Made by a program: the position numbers and the translations under genes. The notes under the pieces are model-generated. The model searched no databases. It was not told the DNA's origin and saw nothing but the letters and a program-made list of their open reading frames with translations. A stretch of DNA of 64,000 nucleotides, from the NCBI RefSeq assembly GCF_013214175.1, contig NZ_JABSPA010000011.1:1-64000 (forward strand), read 5' to 3'. This DNA is from Colwellia sp. (GTDB lineage Bacteria > Pseudomonadota > Gammaproteobacteria > Enterobacterales > Alteromonadaceae). Below, piece by piece: positions 12,185 to 21,544 of the stretch; positions within the stretch are counted from its first letter, which is position 1, and every line of letters starts with the position of its first letter.

Positions 12185-12910
12185 ATGAGTCAACTACTGT
12201 ATCAACTAGATGATGCCAGTGTAGCTTTCCCACCGATAAGCTGCGCACTAAGCGAGCCAAATGGTTTGCTGGCACTCGGTGGTGATTTATCTAGTGCTAG
12301 GTTACTTAGCGCCTATTCCCAAGGTATTTTCCCTTGGTATAGCGAAGAGGACCCACTAATGTGGTGGTCACCTGATCCAAGGGCAATTATCGCTATTGAG
12401 CAATTACGTATAAACCGTACTTTGGCTAAAGCGATACGTAAAGCACCTTATACCATTACCCTAAATCAAGACTTTACTCAGGTTATACAACTTTGTGCCG
12501 ATGCACCCTTTCGCACTGATGAAACTTGGATACTTGATGATATGCAAGCAGCTTACATTGACTTGCATCAACAAGGGCATGCGCATTCTATTGAAATATG
12601 GCATCAGGATGGTGAAGGTAACAAAGCATTAGTCGGCGGCCTGTATGGCGTCGCTATTAATGGATTTTTCTCAGGTGAATCAATGTTTTATAAACAAAGT
12701 AACGCCTCAAAATTTGCCTTGCTTGCACTAGGTCAGTTACTCAAGAGCATTGATATTAACTTTATCGATTGTCAGTTACTTAACCCTTTCCTCGAAGACA
12801 TGGGCGCTAAAGAAATCAGCCGTACTGAATTTCTCTTAAAACAACAAAAGGCTATAACTAAGCAAGTGCCAGATGATTTTTGGCAAGCTAGGACATTAAC
12901 GCTACTCTAA
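12185..12910 (+). CDS. aat: Leucyl/phenylalanyl-tRNA--protein transferase
   Basis: A 241-residue N-end-rule enzyme that adds Leu or Phe to N-terminal Lys/Arg of proteins destined for ClpAP. Family signatures are present: GLLALGGDLSSARLLSAYSQGIFPW, the MWWSPDPRA block, VGGLYGVAINGFFSGESMF and SKFALLALG. It lies 52 bases ahead of ate, pairing the two N-end-rule tRNA-dependent transferases as in Shewanella and Vibrio. Confidence 0.97.
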   Translation: MSQLLYQLDDASVAFPPISCALSEPNGLLALGGDLSSARLLSAYSQGIFPWYSEEDPLMWWSPDPRAIIAIEQLRINRTLAKAIRKAPYTITLNQDFTQVIQLCADAPFRTDETWILDDMQAAYIDLHQQGHAHSIEIWHQDGEGNKALVGGLYGVAINGFFSGESMFYKQSNASKFALLALGQLLKSIDINFIDCQLLNPFLEDMGAKEISRTEFLLKQQKAITKQVPDDFWQARTLTLL

Positions 12911-12962
12911 TGAAATTAGTTATAATTAACCTTGAGAGTTATCAAAAATTGGCAAATTATCA

Positions 12963-13724
12963 ATGAATGAAATTTCTTATAAACTGGGTATAAGCAAAAT
13001 ATTTCCCTGTAATTATTTACCTGATAAAGAAGAGCGGCTGCTTATTGCTGTTGATGAACGTCTAGCCAACAGCGAAAGTTATGGCTGGCTTATGACACAA
13101 GGGTTTCGTCGTAGCGGTGAACAAAGTTATCGACCACACTGCCCTAACTGCAACGCTTGTCAGTCAATTCGTGTATTAAGCAACGATTTTACTCCATCAA
13201 AAAGCCAAAAACGCTCAAAGAAGCGCAATAGCCACTTCATTATTAAACAATCTTCACAGTTAAAAGATAGCTATTACCCTTTATTTGAATCGTATATCAA
13301 CACCTTTCATCAAGATGGCAGTATGTACCCCGCTAGCTTCCAACAGTTTCAAAGCTTTTTAAGCTGTAAGTTAACCAAACAATTGTTTATTGAAACCTGG
13401 GCGCCAGCAAATGAACAGAATGGCCTCAAAGAAGAGACACTGGTATGTGTTGCCGTAACCGATGTGTTAAGTAATGGCCTATCCGCCGTTTATACCTTTT
13501 ACCATCCAGAATTCAAAGCCCATGGTTTAGGGGTGTTTTCTATTCTCACCCAACTAAGCTTTTGCCAACAAATGTCTTTGCCTTATTTATATTTGGGTTA
13601 TCAAATAGATGATTGTCAGAAGATGAATTATAAGAACAGATATTTCCCCTTCGAGCGCTTTATCGATGGACAATGGCACTTAAATGACAAGACTACTGCT
13701 ATTAAGGCGGAAATTGCTAAATAA
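12963..13724 (+). CDS. ate: Bacterial aspartate/glutamate leucyl- (arginyl-) tRNA--protein transferase
   Basis: A 253-residue ATE/Bpt-family enzyme that transfers an amino acid from tRNA to N-terminal Asp/Glu, making an N-degron. The N-terminal cysteine cluster [12 protein letters not shown], the [15 protein letters not shown] block, and the C-terminal [20 protein letters not shown] are the family's conserved regions. In Vibrio vulnificus Bpt attaches leucine; the donor here cannot be told from sequence alone. It is co-directional with aat and infA. Confidence 0.95.
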   Translation: MNEISYKLGISKIFPCNYLPDKEERLLIAVDERLANSESYGWLMTQGFRRSGEQSYRPHCPNCNACQSIRVLSNDFTPSKSQKRSKKRNSHFIIKQSSQLKDSYYPLFESYINTFHQDGSMYPASFQQFQSFLSCKLTKQLFIETWAPANEQNGLKEETLVCVAVTDVLSNGLSAVYTFYHPEFKAHGLGVFSILTQLSFCQQMSLPYLYLGYQIDDCQKMNYKNRYFPFERFIDGQWHLNDKTTAIKAEIAK

Positions 13725-13848
13725 ATAGCAGCAAGCCTTTACATTGGCCGAGCAATTAGGCATGATTCGCGCAGCTTTTTTATCTGCCAGAACATATTAC
13801 TATTACAGAGTAAATTCTTGGCTAATTTGCACAACATTAGAGGTTTAG

Positions 13849-14073
<225 letters not shown>

Positions 14074-14110
14074 GCCAGTAAATAGTCTTAGACTATTTCA
14101 AACCAATTAA

Positions 14111-14146
14111 AAAAACCAGCATGCTTTTAGCACACTGGTTTTTTAT
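14111..14146 (+). terminator. Terminator of infA, possibly bidirectional
   Basis: AAAAACCAG (14111-14119) pairs with CTGGTTTTT (14135-14143), followed by TTATT. A-rich on one side and T-rich on the other, it can serve infA and the opposing VOC gene. Confidence 0.85.
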
Positions 14147-14206
14147 TGTCTAACTTTTAAGTTTAAGTTCTAAATTTGAGCTCAGCCTCGCTAAGAGCGC
14201 CTTACG

Positions 14207-14593
14207 TTAACCCTCTGGCATTTCCAGATGGAAGGCATTGAGTTTATTACCGTCTAAGTCGCGGAAGTAAGCCGCGTAAAAACCAGCCATCTCACTACGT
14301 GGTCCAGGGCCTCCTTCACAAGTAGCGCCTAAGCTAAGCGCTTTGTCATAAAAGCTTTTCACTTGATCATTTGAGTCAAGCATAATGGCGATCATAGTGC
14401 CATTACCGACGGTAGCGGGCTCACCATTAAAAGGTTTAGTGATGGAAAAACCTGCGTGTTCCATACCTGTTGACCAAGCAACAAATTGCTCGGTTTCTAA
14501 AAATCGACCTGCCCCGATACTACTAAAAAGCTCATCATAAAAGCCGACCGCTTTTTCGAAATCATTAGTACCCAGTGTGATGTAACCTATCAT
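14207..14593 (-). CDS. VOC (glyoxalase/bleomycin resistance) superfamily protein
   Basis: A 128-residue single-unit vicinal-oxygen-chelate protein: GYITLGTNDFEKAVGFYDELF at the start and YFRDLDGNKLNAFHL at the end carry the paired beta-alpha-beta-beta-beta modules. It probably dimerises around a metal site. The substrate cannot be assigned from sequence; homologues are usually annotated only as glyoxalase/bleomycin resistance-like. ATG 14593 has AAGGAAG upstream. It is transcribed alone. Confidence 0.88.
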   Translation of the reverse strand: MIGYITLGTNDFEKAVGFYDELFSSIGAGRFLETEQFVAWSTGMEHAGFSITKPFNGEPATVGNGTMIAIMLDSNDQVKSFYDKALSLGATCEGGPGPRSEMAGFYAAYFRDLDGNKLNAFHLEMPEG

Positions 14594-14717
14594 GTTTCTT
14601 CCTTAGAATAAGATGTGTGGCCTATACCAATTCCAATAAGTTTCTTCCCTCTCAGCGAGAACTAACTTAATGGACTTGGTATTATGTTTGGCTAAAAATA
14701 GAGACGTAACTTTATCT

Positions 14718-15287
14718 CTAATAAGAAGCTAGCAGACTTTTTTCAAATTGGGCAGCATTTATTGTTAAACCGCTTGTCGCAATCATGTCGTTAACTTTCG
14801 CTAAGTGCTTTTCAATACTGGATAAGGTAATAGTATTATCATCAAGGTTATATATTTGAATTTGGCTCTGATAGTAAAAAGATAAAATGATCAAAGCGTT
14901 TTCCTCGCCCTCTTTAGCAGCAAGTTTAATTTTTTTAAGTTTACGGTAAACAAGGTTTTGTAATTGCTTTACCTGCCAAACATAATAAATCTCAGTAAAA
15001 TACTCACTATTTTTAATGCTGTGTAAAATGGCCGCATTGGCAAGTAATGCCAGGATAACGCCAAGTAAATTGTAGCTAAAATTAGACTCTGGCTCAGCTT
15101 GTACTCCATCAACAATGATGTCACTTGCGCCTTTAACTAGCTCATTCACATCGCCAACATTAGAAAATAGACTTATAAGCACAGTGCCAAAAAGCAGTGA
15201 CATCACTAATAATGAGCTGATAAAGCCGACAATGGTAATATTTAGGTGTTTTCTATAACGAGCTTTGTTTATATCAATTAATTGCAT
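14718..15287 (-). CDS. Hypothetical membrane protein with two transmembrane segments
   Basis: A 189-residue protein of no recognised family. Two hydrophobic segments lie at about residues 17-41 (TIVGFISSLLVMSLLFGTVL) and 70-90 (NLLGVILALLANAAILHSI), followed by a soluble C-terminal half with a basic stretch RKLKKIKLAAKEGEE. Similar small proteins next to recD or metabolic genes in Shewanella/Colwellia are annotated as hypothetical. It follows recD in the same direction after an 85-base gap and could share its transcript. Confidence 0.65.
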   Translation of the reverse strand: MQLIDINKARYRKHLNITIVGFISSLLVMSLLFGTVLISLFSNVGDVNELVKGASDIIVDGVQAEPESNFSYNLLGVILALLANAAILHSIKNSEYFTEIYYVWQVKQLQNLVYRKLKKIKLAAKEGEENALIILSFYYQSQIQIYNLDDNTITLSSIEKHLAKVNDMIATSGLTINAAQFEKSLLASY

Positions 15288-15372
15288 GGTTTACTAAAAT
15301 CCTTGGATAGTTATTAGAAGTAGAAATCAAAAATAAAAGGTAAAATAAAAACGAATACTGAGCGCTATGTTA

Positions 15373-17490
15373 TCATTTTTCGCGCTTAGCGCATAAAACT
15401 AAGCCAGAATGGCGTTTAACTTGTCCGCTAACACCTTGTTGCCAAACCCCTTTGTTAGCGGCTATGGTCAGTTGTTTTTTCGCCCGAGTAATACCGGTGT
15501 AAAGTAGCTCTCGCGATAATAACTTACTGCCTCTTTGCTGCTTGTTTAGCTGCTCACTTTCTGAGGCAGAAAGAACCAAAGCAACATGAGAAAACTCACT
15601 ACCTTGGGTTTTATGAATGGTCATGGCATAAACACTTTCAAATTTCGGTAAACGTGACGGCAGTATTTGTCTTATCGCTTGCTGGCCACCTTCAGTGCTC
15701 TCACCTGTTTTACTTTCAAGGGCTGTTTTCTCAAGGTTACTGTCTTCAAAACACGCCATAAGATGAGTTTTACCTGCTTGGTCGACAATACGCCACAAAA
15801 TGCCAATATCACCATTGTATAAACCTAAGCGGTAGTCATTTTCATTAATCATAATAGGCTGACCATGATAAAGCGTTTGCTGGTTTTGCTGATAAGGGGC
15901 GTTATGTTTTCCTAGATAGCTTTTGATCACTTCATTTAGACGCTCAACACCATAATCACCTTGCCTAGTAGCACATAGCACTCTAAATTGTGCTAATAAG
16001 GCAAAGGCCTCGCTAACATGACTACAAGACTCAATCGGTTGGTAATACTGTTTCACCAAAGGTGCTAACCAACTAGCAAGCTCACCTTGAGCCAGCACTA
16101 ACTGGCCAGGCTCTTGATTATGAGCATCTTTTAGTAGCTGCCAACTACGGTTAACATCGCCTTTAATAACGCTATTGGCAATTAAACCAATACCACCTTT
16201 GCCATCAAATCGTCTTGATTTAACCAGAAAAGATAGATAATCAACATTGCTGCTATTAGTATCACTATGAGTATTAGCGCTATGACTATTCGTACTGCTT
16301 AGTTGGCTTTGCTCACTTTGTTTATTTGCTGAAAAATACAGATTTAGTTGCTCTGCTTCGAGCTGGCACACTTGTGTTAAATATTGTTCATTGCCAAGGC
16401 TATAACCGCCGTGTGGGCGCGGTGCTATATCCGCTAAGACACTACCTGCAGCGACAGAGGGCAATTGATCAGCATCACCTAATAATATGACTTTAGCGCT
16501 GTCTTTTAGACCTCGAAATATTCGGGTCATTAACGGTAAATCAACCATAGATACTTCATCTATCAGCACAATGTCATAGGCTAAGCGATTATCTTCTTGG
16601 TGTTTGAAATTAGGCGAATTGGGTAATACTCCTAATAGGCGATGAACGGTTTGTGCTTGGGTCGGGATTTCAGCCAACACCTTGGCATCGATTAAGTCTT
16701 TAAAACCACTAATTGCGTCAATAATAGATTCTGACAAGCGTTGTGCCGCTTTACCTGTGGGTGCTACTAGAGCAATGTTCAGCGCCTGTGCGCCCTGTTC
16801 ACTTGCTTGTTGCAACATAACGAGTGCGGCTAACAGTTTAGTAACGGTATAAGTTTTACCTGTTCCTGGTCCGCCGGCAATCACACTAAAGTTTTTATTA
16901 ATGGCATTAGCAACCGCAACCTTTTGCCAATCAATCTCTAGGGCCGGCTCATCCGGGAATATAGCCGAAAGACATTGTTGAATTAGTTCATTATCATACT
17001 GACATTGCTGCTCTAGGCGCATATTAATGGCATGGCCTAAGTCACTTTCAAAGTTAAAATAGCGGCGCAAATATAAATTATCATTGTGCAGCACCAGTAA
17101 TTGTTGATCTGCTGCTTGGATATTTAGCCCACTTAAAAGTGTTTTCAGCGCTGTTAATGAGGTAAAAATAAAGCCGCTATGGCTAAATTCACTTTTATCA
17201 ATATTTTTTACAGGTACACCTTTGCCCCAATGTTGTTCGGCTATTTCACTTAACGGCAGACAACTGTGCCCGGCACGTAAACTGGCGCTTAAGGCTAAAA
17301 ACACATGGTATAAATTTTCTTGATTACTTTCCTGAAGACTTTGTTCTACAACCTGGTCTGTACTTAAGGCTGTTAGCATCTCTTTAGCAAAGAAATAATC
17401 AATGGCTTCAACACCTTGGATAGCTTCTTTGACTTGATTAAAATGGTTATATACTTGTTTATTCATATTCTCTACTCTGTTTGCAACCAT
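15373..17490 (-). CDS. recD: RecBCD exonuclease V, alpha subunit RecD
   Basis: A 705-residue superfamily 1B, 5'-3' helicase, the fast motor of RecBCD. Motifs are Walker A VIAGGPGTGKTYTV, Walker B IVLIDEVSMVD, motif III ILLGDADQLPSV, and the C-terminal YAMTIHKTQGSEF and ELLYTGITRAKKQL. An insertion rich in Ser/Asn (about residues 380-410) is not typical of the enteric protein. It starts one base after the recB stop with AGAGGAAG as ribosome site, so the two are tightly coupled. Confidence 0.96.
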   Translation of the reverse strand: MVANRVENMNKQVYNHFNQVKEAIQGVEAIDYFFAKEMLTALSTDQVVEQSLQESNQENLYHVFLALSASLRAGHSCLPLSEIAEQHWGKGVPVKNIDKSEFSHSGFIFTSLTALKTLLSGLNIQAADQQLLVLHNDNLYLRRYFNFESDLGHAINMRLEQQCQYDNELIQQCLSAIFPDEPALEIDWQKVAVANAINKNFSVIAGGPGTGKTYTVTKLLAALVMLQQASEQGAQALNIALVAPTGKAAQRLSESIIDAISGFKDLIDAKVLAEIPTQAQTVHRLLGVLPNSPNFKHQEDNRLAYDIVLIDEVSMVDLPLMTRIFRGLKDSAKVILLGDADQLPSVAAGSVLADIAPRPHGGYSLGNEQYLTQVCQLEAEQLNLYFSANKQSEQSQLSSTNSHSANTHSDTNSSNVDYLSFLVKSRRFDGKGGIGLIANSVIKGDVNRSWQLLKDAHNQEPGQLVLAQGELASWLAPLVKQYYQPIESCSHVSEAFALLAQFRVLCATRQGDYGVERLNEVIKSYLGKHNAPYQQNQQTLYHGQPIMINENDYRLGLYNGDIGILWRIVDQAGKTHLMACFEDSNLEKTALESKTGESTEGGQQAIRQILPSRLPKFESVYAMTIHKTQGSEFSHVALVLSASESEQLNKQQRGSKLLSRELLYTGITRAKKQLTIAANKGVWQQGVSGQVKRHSGLVLCAKREK

Positions 17491-17491
17491 A

Positions 17492-20400
17492 TTAAGCTTC
17501 CTCTTGATTTAACTGCGTAGGAACAGCCTGCTGACAAGTATTTTCCGAGGAAAACAGTGCATCAAGAGCATTGATTTCTTGCTCAGTAATTTTACGATAA
17601 TAAACACCTGCACCTTGATGTTCGGGCGCTGTCGTCATACCACGTAAATATAGATAATAAACACCACCAAAATGTTCACTGACATCATAATCCACCAGTG
17701 TTTGTTTTAAATAACGATGTAGTGCTAGGCAGTAAATTAGATACTGTAAGTCATAATAATTTTTCTCAACATTATCGAGCAAAGCATCAAATTGATAGTC
17801 TTGAAAGTTATCACCTAAATGACTCGACTTATAATCACACAGGTAATATTTTCCTTGGTGTTCAAAAATCAAATCAATAAAACCGTGCATCATGCCGCTA
17901 AGCTTTTTATAACTAGGTAACATCACTGGATACTTTAAAGTTAGAGTTGAGCTGTTAGTTGAAGTGTTAGTTGATGTACTAGTTGAGCCGCTATTGCCAC
18001 TACGCTGAGCACTATTTCGGTGATCGGTTAGCAATTTAGCTAACGCGTTAGTGCCCTCACCTTGCATGGGAAAATAAAACTCACTTTCACGTAAGGTTTT
18101 ATTATGCTCAAGCTCAGCAAGACTAGTGATTTTCTCGTTATCATTAGTGCTAGTAATAAAAGGCGCGCTTAGTACTTGCTCTAACCAGGCAATTAATTCA
18201 TCTTCAGTAAATGAAGTATTGTCAGTGCCAGTTACTCCGCCACCAGTTAACTCTCCATAGACGAGCATCGGCTTTTCTAGACTATCTTGCCAATTAGGCG
18301 CAGAAAAATCCGTTTGCTCTAAAATATCATGTAATAAGTTACCGGTATGTGCACCCTTAGCTAATTTAAAGCAAATCTGTTCGGTACTGCTTAACTCGGC
18401 ATTACTTAGTTCGGTATTGCTTAACTCGATACTGCTTAACTCGGCAGTGCTTAGCTGAGTACGAGTGTTATCAGTATCTCGATCAGGATTAGAAACACCC
18501 GCATGACGAATATTGCGACTTAGGGCGGTAAATGAACTCAACCACCAATCTCGCTCTATTTTACCGTTAAATTTACTGACCACAGCATTTACTAGCTCGA
18601 CACTATTATTTTCACTTGGCTGGTGCGCTGGCTCATACTCATCACTCTCACCATCTAAGAAACACTCTAGTGATACCTCACGAATACCAATGGCATGCTC
18701 GGCACTTGCTTTAAGTGTTTGCAAGCCCATAAGAATGCTGTCTTGCTCTTGTAGTTGTAGTGTTTTACCTAAAGGCGATAAATGATAGCCATCAAAAGCA
18801 CAACACAGCACATAACATCTACGCTCAGCCCTTGTTACTGCCACGTAAAGTAAACGAATACTCTCTGCATACGCTTCATTACTCATAGCTTTCTTAGCTT
18901 CTTTGGAGCCATCTAGACTCAAGCATAAATCACCTTTTTTATCATGGTATTCAAGGTAACTTACCGATTTATTGCCAAATTTAAGTGGGTCTTTATGACG
19001 ACAAGCAAAAGGGATAAAGACATAAGGGTATTCCATGCCTTTTGAACCATGTTGGGTGATCAAACGAATGAGATCGCCGTCACTCTCTAACCGCAATTCG
19101 GCTTCAACATCATTAGTCTCGGCATGACATTGCTGCTCAAACCAATGTAACAGCTCCTGCCCCTGACTTAAGCGCACGCTAGCCGCTTGTAATATTTCAA
19201 ATAGGTGCAATATATTGGTTAAACAACGGTCTTTGTTATGTTGCGGGACATCAAGCAGATTGTGCATCAAATTAATGGCCATGGTAATAAAACCTTGGCG
19301 TTGCCATTGATTTCGGTAGTCGACAAAAGCAAATTTCATGGTTTGATAGGCCAGTTCATCTTGCTGTAGTTGAGCTAACTTTTGTGCATCAAAGCCTAAC
19401 AATCCACATGACAGCGCGGCAACAAACAAACGTTCATTTTCAGCTAACAGTACCCCTTTAAGTAAAGACAATAATTGCTTGGCTTGTTGAGAGTGAAATA
19501 AATTGGCTCGGTCAGATAAGAAAACACTATCAAGACCCGCTTGCTCTAACGCATGTTTAATATCACGTGCTTCAGCGCCGTCTCTGACTAAGATGGCAAT
19601 GTCTTTTGGCTTTACTGAGCTAGTGGCTGATTCCTCGTTCGAGGTTAACAAGGTCACTATTTCATTGGCACACCAGTTAGCCAACATAGGACGAGACCCT
19701 TGGCTAACCTTGTCTTTTTTCTGGTCACTTTCGCCATTATCGTCAGTGAAGTGAATAAATTGCAACGCTTTATCACTGTCTGGTAATACTTGCTCGTTGG
19801 CCGGGATTTCTGGGCTAGCGTTAGTCGGTTTTTTGCCGGCCAGTACCGGTAAATAAGGAATACCAAAACCAAAGACACTCTCACCCTGTGGTTTTTTGAC
19901 TAATTTCGCGGCTGTAGGTTCATTACCTATATCACTAACGGATTGCTTGCTGACGGTGCCTTCAGCAGTGGCTTCATTAGCGTTTTTATCAAATAGTCGA
20001 TTATAGCCAGCAATCATTTCGGGCGTGGATCGCCAATTGGTATCCATCAACCAATGATAATCACAGCCACTGCGGGCATTTAAGTAGGCAAAAATATCAC
20101 CACCACGAAAACCGTAAATAGCTTGCTTAGGATCACCAATGAGAAACAAGCCGGCATTCGCTTTGACCGCGCTATTGCCATAATAGATAGCTTGTAAAAT
20201 ACCAAACTGTTTAGGGTCGGTATCTTGAAACTCATCAATTAATGCCACAGGGTATTGTGCCAGTAACTGCTTAGCTAATTGGTTCGAATCCTCATGGCTT
20301 GAGCTTTCATCGTTTGATCTCTCATTATTGGCACTTTCGTCATTTGTACTTTCATCACTTAAACAAGCTGGGCTAAGACAATATGCTAAGGTATTAATCA

Positions 20401-21544
20401 GGTCATCAAAATCGAGTAAATTAAGCGCTTGTTTTTGTTCAATCACTTGCTGCCTGATACTGTAAATAGCCGATTTAACAATGGTATAGGCTTTAGCTTT
20501 ATTAATATTATTGGCTAATTTCTTAACTTGCTCTTTAACTTCTTTTACCGCTGCAAACGCCTCAAGTAGCTCCGTTTTATAAGTGGATCTGGCATAGCGT
20601 TTACCATCAAAAAAACCATCGGGCATTTTTACTTTGCCCTGACCTACATCCATCAGAGATATTTCTTCACTGATAATGCTTTCAAGCCATGATTGTAGCT
20701 GAGCTAGTTCGCTGCGCCTTTTATCTTGCTCTGCGCCCTTTTTCACCAATATTAAGGCATTTTCAAATAAATCACTGTTCGCCGTTAAGTTCTGCTGTGC
20801 AAGACGTACCCGCGCGATAAATTCAGCGCCAATACTTTCAACATCAACAACAGATAATGTACTGGTGTGTCCTATAGCCTTGCTAAAACTGGATAGAAAG
20901 CTTTGGGGTGTTGCCCAAAAACTCGCCAGTAACATAAAGCTGTCATCATCTGACTTGGCTAAACTACGATACCAATCTTGGCAAACTTGTAAGATTATCT
21001 CAGTAGAGTTTGCCGCCATGTTGGCATTAAAAGGTAAACCACTGGTAAAGGCATATTGATTTAAAACCCGTTGACAAAAACCATGGATAGTAAAAATTGC
21101 TGCTTCATCTAAAAAAAGTAATGCGCGTTTTAATAAAAACTCTCGTTTTAATAAAAACTCACCTTTGTTTGCTTCAATGTATTCATCAAGAGAGGCAAAA
21201 TAGGAGTCTTCTTCACACAATCTATGCCAGTCACTCAGCGCTAAACGAATAAAGGTATCAATGCGCCCACGTAACTCTTGTGTGGCATCTTTGGTGAAGG
21301 TCATTACCAATATTTGCTCAACCGTTAATTCACGCTCGAGCAGCAAACGTAAATAGATACGGGTGATATTATAAGTTTTGCCGGTTCCTGCACTGGCTTC
21401 AATAAGGTGCTTACCATTTAATGGTATGCTAGCTGCATCAAGGTTTTTCAGCATGAGTGCTTCGCTAACTACCTTGTTATCTAGGTTATTAACTACCTGT
21501 TTATTAGATATTTGGTTAGCATCAGGAGTATTAACTTGTGTCAT
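17492..21544 (-). CDS. recB: RecBCD exonuclease V, beta subunit RecB
   Basis: A 1350-residue UvrD-type 3'-5' helicase plus nuclease. Walker A is IEASAGTGKTYNI, motif Ia MTFTKDATQELRGR, motif II VALIDEFQDTD, and the C-terminal PD-(D/E)XK nuclease shows HGFIDLIFEHQGKYYLCDYK. Three low-complexity Ser/Thr/Asn/Glu-rich insertions (coding near 17940-18000, 18382-18456 and 20285-20365) make it longer than E. coli RecB (about 1180). Its ATG overlaps the recC stop by one base (TAATG), implying translational coupling. Confidence 0.97.
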   Translation of the reverse strand: MTQVNTPDANQISNKQVVNNLDNKVVSEALMLKNLDAASIPLNGKHLIEASAGTGKTYNITRIYLRLLLERELTVEQILVMTFTKDATQELRGRIDTFIRLALSDWHRLCEEDSYFASLDEYIEANKGEFLLKREFLLKRALLFLDEAAIFTIHGFCQRVLNQYAFTSGLPFNANMAANSTEIILQVCQDWYRSLAKSDDDSFMLLASFWATPQSFLSSFSKAIGHTSTLSVVDVESIGAEFIARVRLAQQNLTANSDLFENALILVKKGAEQDKRRSELAQLQSWLESIISEEISLMDVGQGKVKMPDGFFDGKRYARSTYKTELLEAFAAVKEVKEQVKKLANNINKAKAYTIVKSAIYSIRQQVIEQKQALNLLDFDDLINTLAYCLSPACLSDESTNDESANNERSNDESSSHEDSNQLAKQLLAQYPVALIDEFQDTDPKQFGILQAIYYGNSAVKANAGLFLIGDPKQAIYGFRGGDIFAYLNARSGCDYHWLMDTNWRSTPEMIAGYNRLFDKNANEATAEGTVSKQSVSDIGNEPTAAKLVKKPQGESVFGFGIPYLPVLAGKKPTNASPEIPANEQVLPDSDKALQFIHFTDDNGESDQKKDKVSQGSRPMLANWCANEIVTLLTSNEESATSSVKPKDIAILVRDGAEARDIKHALEQAGLDSVFLSDRANLFHSQQAKQLLSLLKGVLLAENERLFVAALSCGLLGFDAQKLAQLQQDELAYQTMKFAFVDYRNQWQRQGFITMAINLMHNLLDVPQHNKDRCLTNILHLFEILQAASVRLSQGQELLHWFEQQCHAETNDVEAELRLESDGDLIRLITQHGSKGMEYPYVFIPFACRHKDPLKFGNKSVSYLEYHDKKGDLCLSLDGSKEAKKAMSNEAYAESIRLLYVAVTRAERRCYVLCCAFDGYHLSPLGKTLQLQEQDSILMGLQTLKASAEHAIGIREVSLECFLDGESDEYEPAHQPSENNSVELVNAVVSKFNGKIERDWWLSSFTALSRNIRHAGVSNPDRDTDNTRTQLSTAELSSIELSNTELSNAELSSTEQICFKLAKGAHTGNLLHDILEQTDFSAPNWQDSLEKPMLVYGELTGGGVTGTDNTSFTEDELIAWLEQVLSAPFITSTNDNEKITSLAELEHNKTLRESEFYFPMQGEGTNALAKLLTDHRNSAQRSGNSGSTSTSTNTSTNSSTLTLKYPVMLPSYKKLSGMMHGFIDLIFEHQGKYYLCDYKSSHLGDNFQDYQFDALLDNVEKNYYDLQYLIYCLALHRYLKQTLVDYDVSEHFGGVYYLYLRGMTTAPEHQGAGVYYRKITEQEINALDALFSSENTCQQAVPTQLNQEEA
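18382..18456 (-). repeat. Five-copy 15-bp tandem repeat inside recB
   Basis: Five in-frame 15-bp units resembling CGGTACTGCTTAACT encode a pentapeptide repeat of the form (S/N)xELS. It falls between helicase and nuclease parts of RecB, where length change would be tolerated. Confidence 0.8.

Noticed and set aside
11997..12275. 92-codon open frame on the minus strand between trxB and aat
   Set aside because: It overlaps the start of aat, runs through palindromic sequence, and its product shows no family features.
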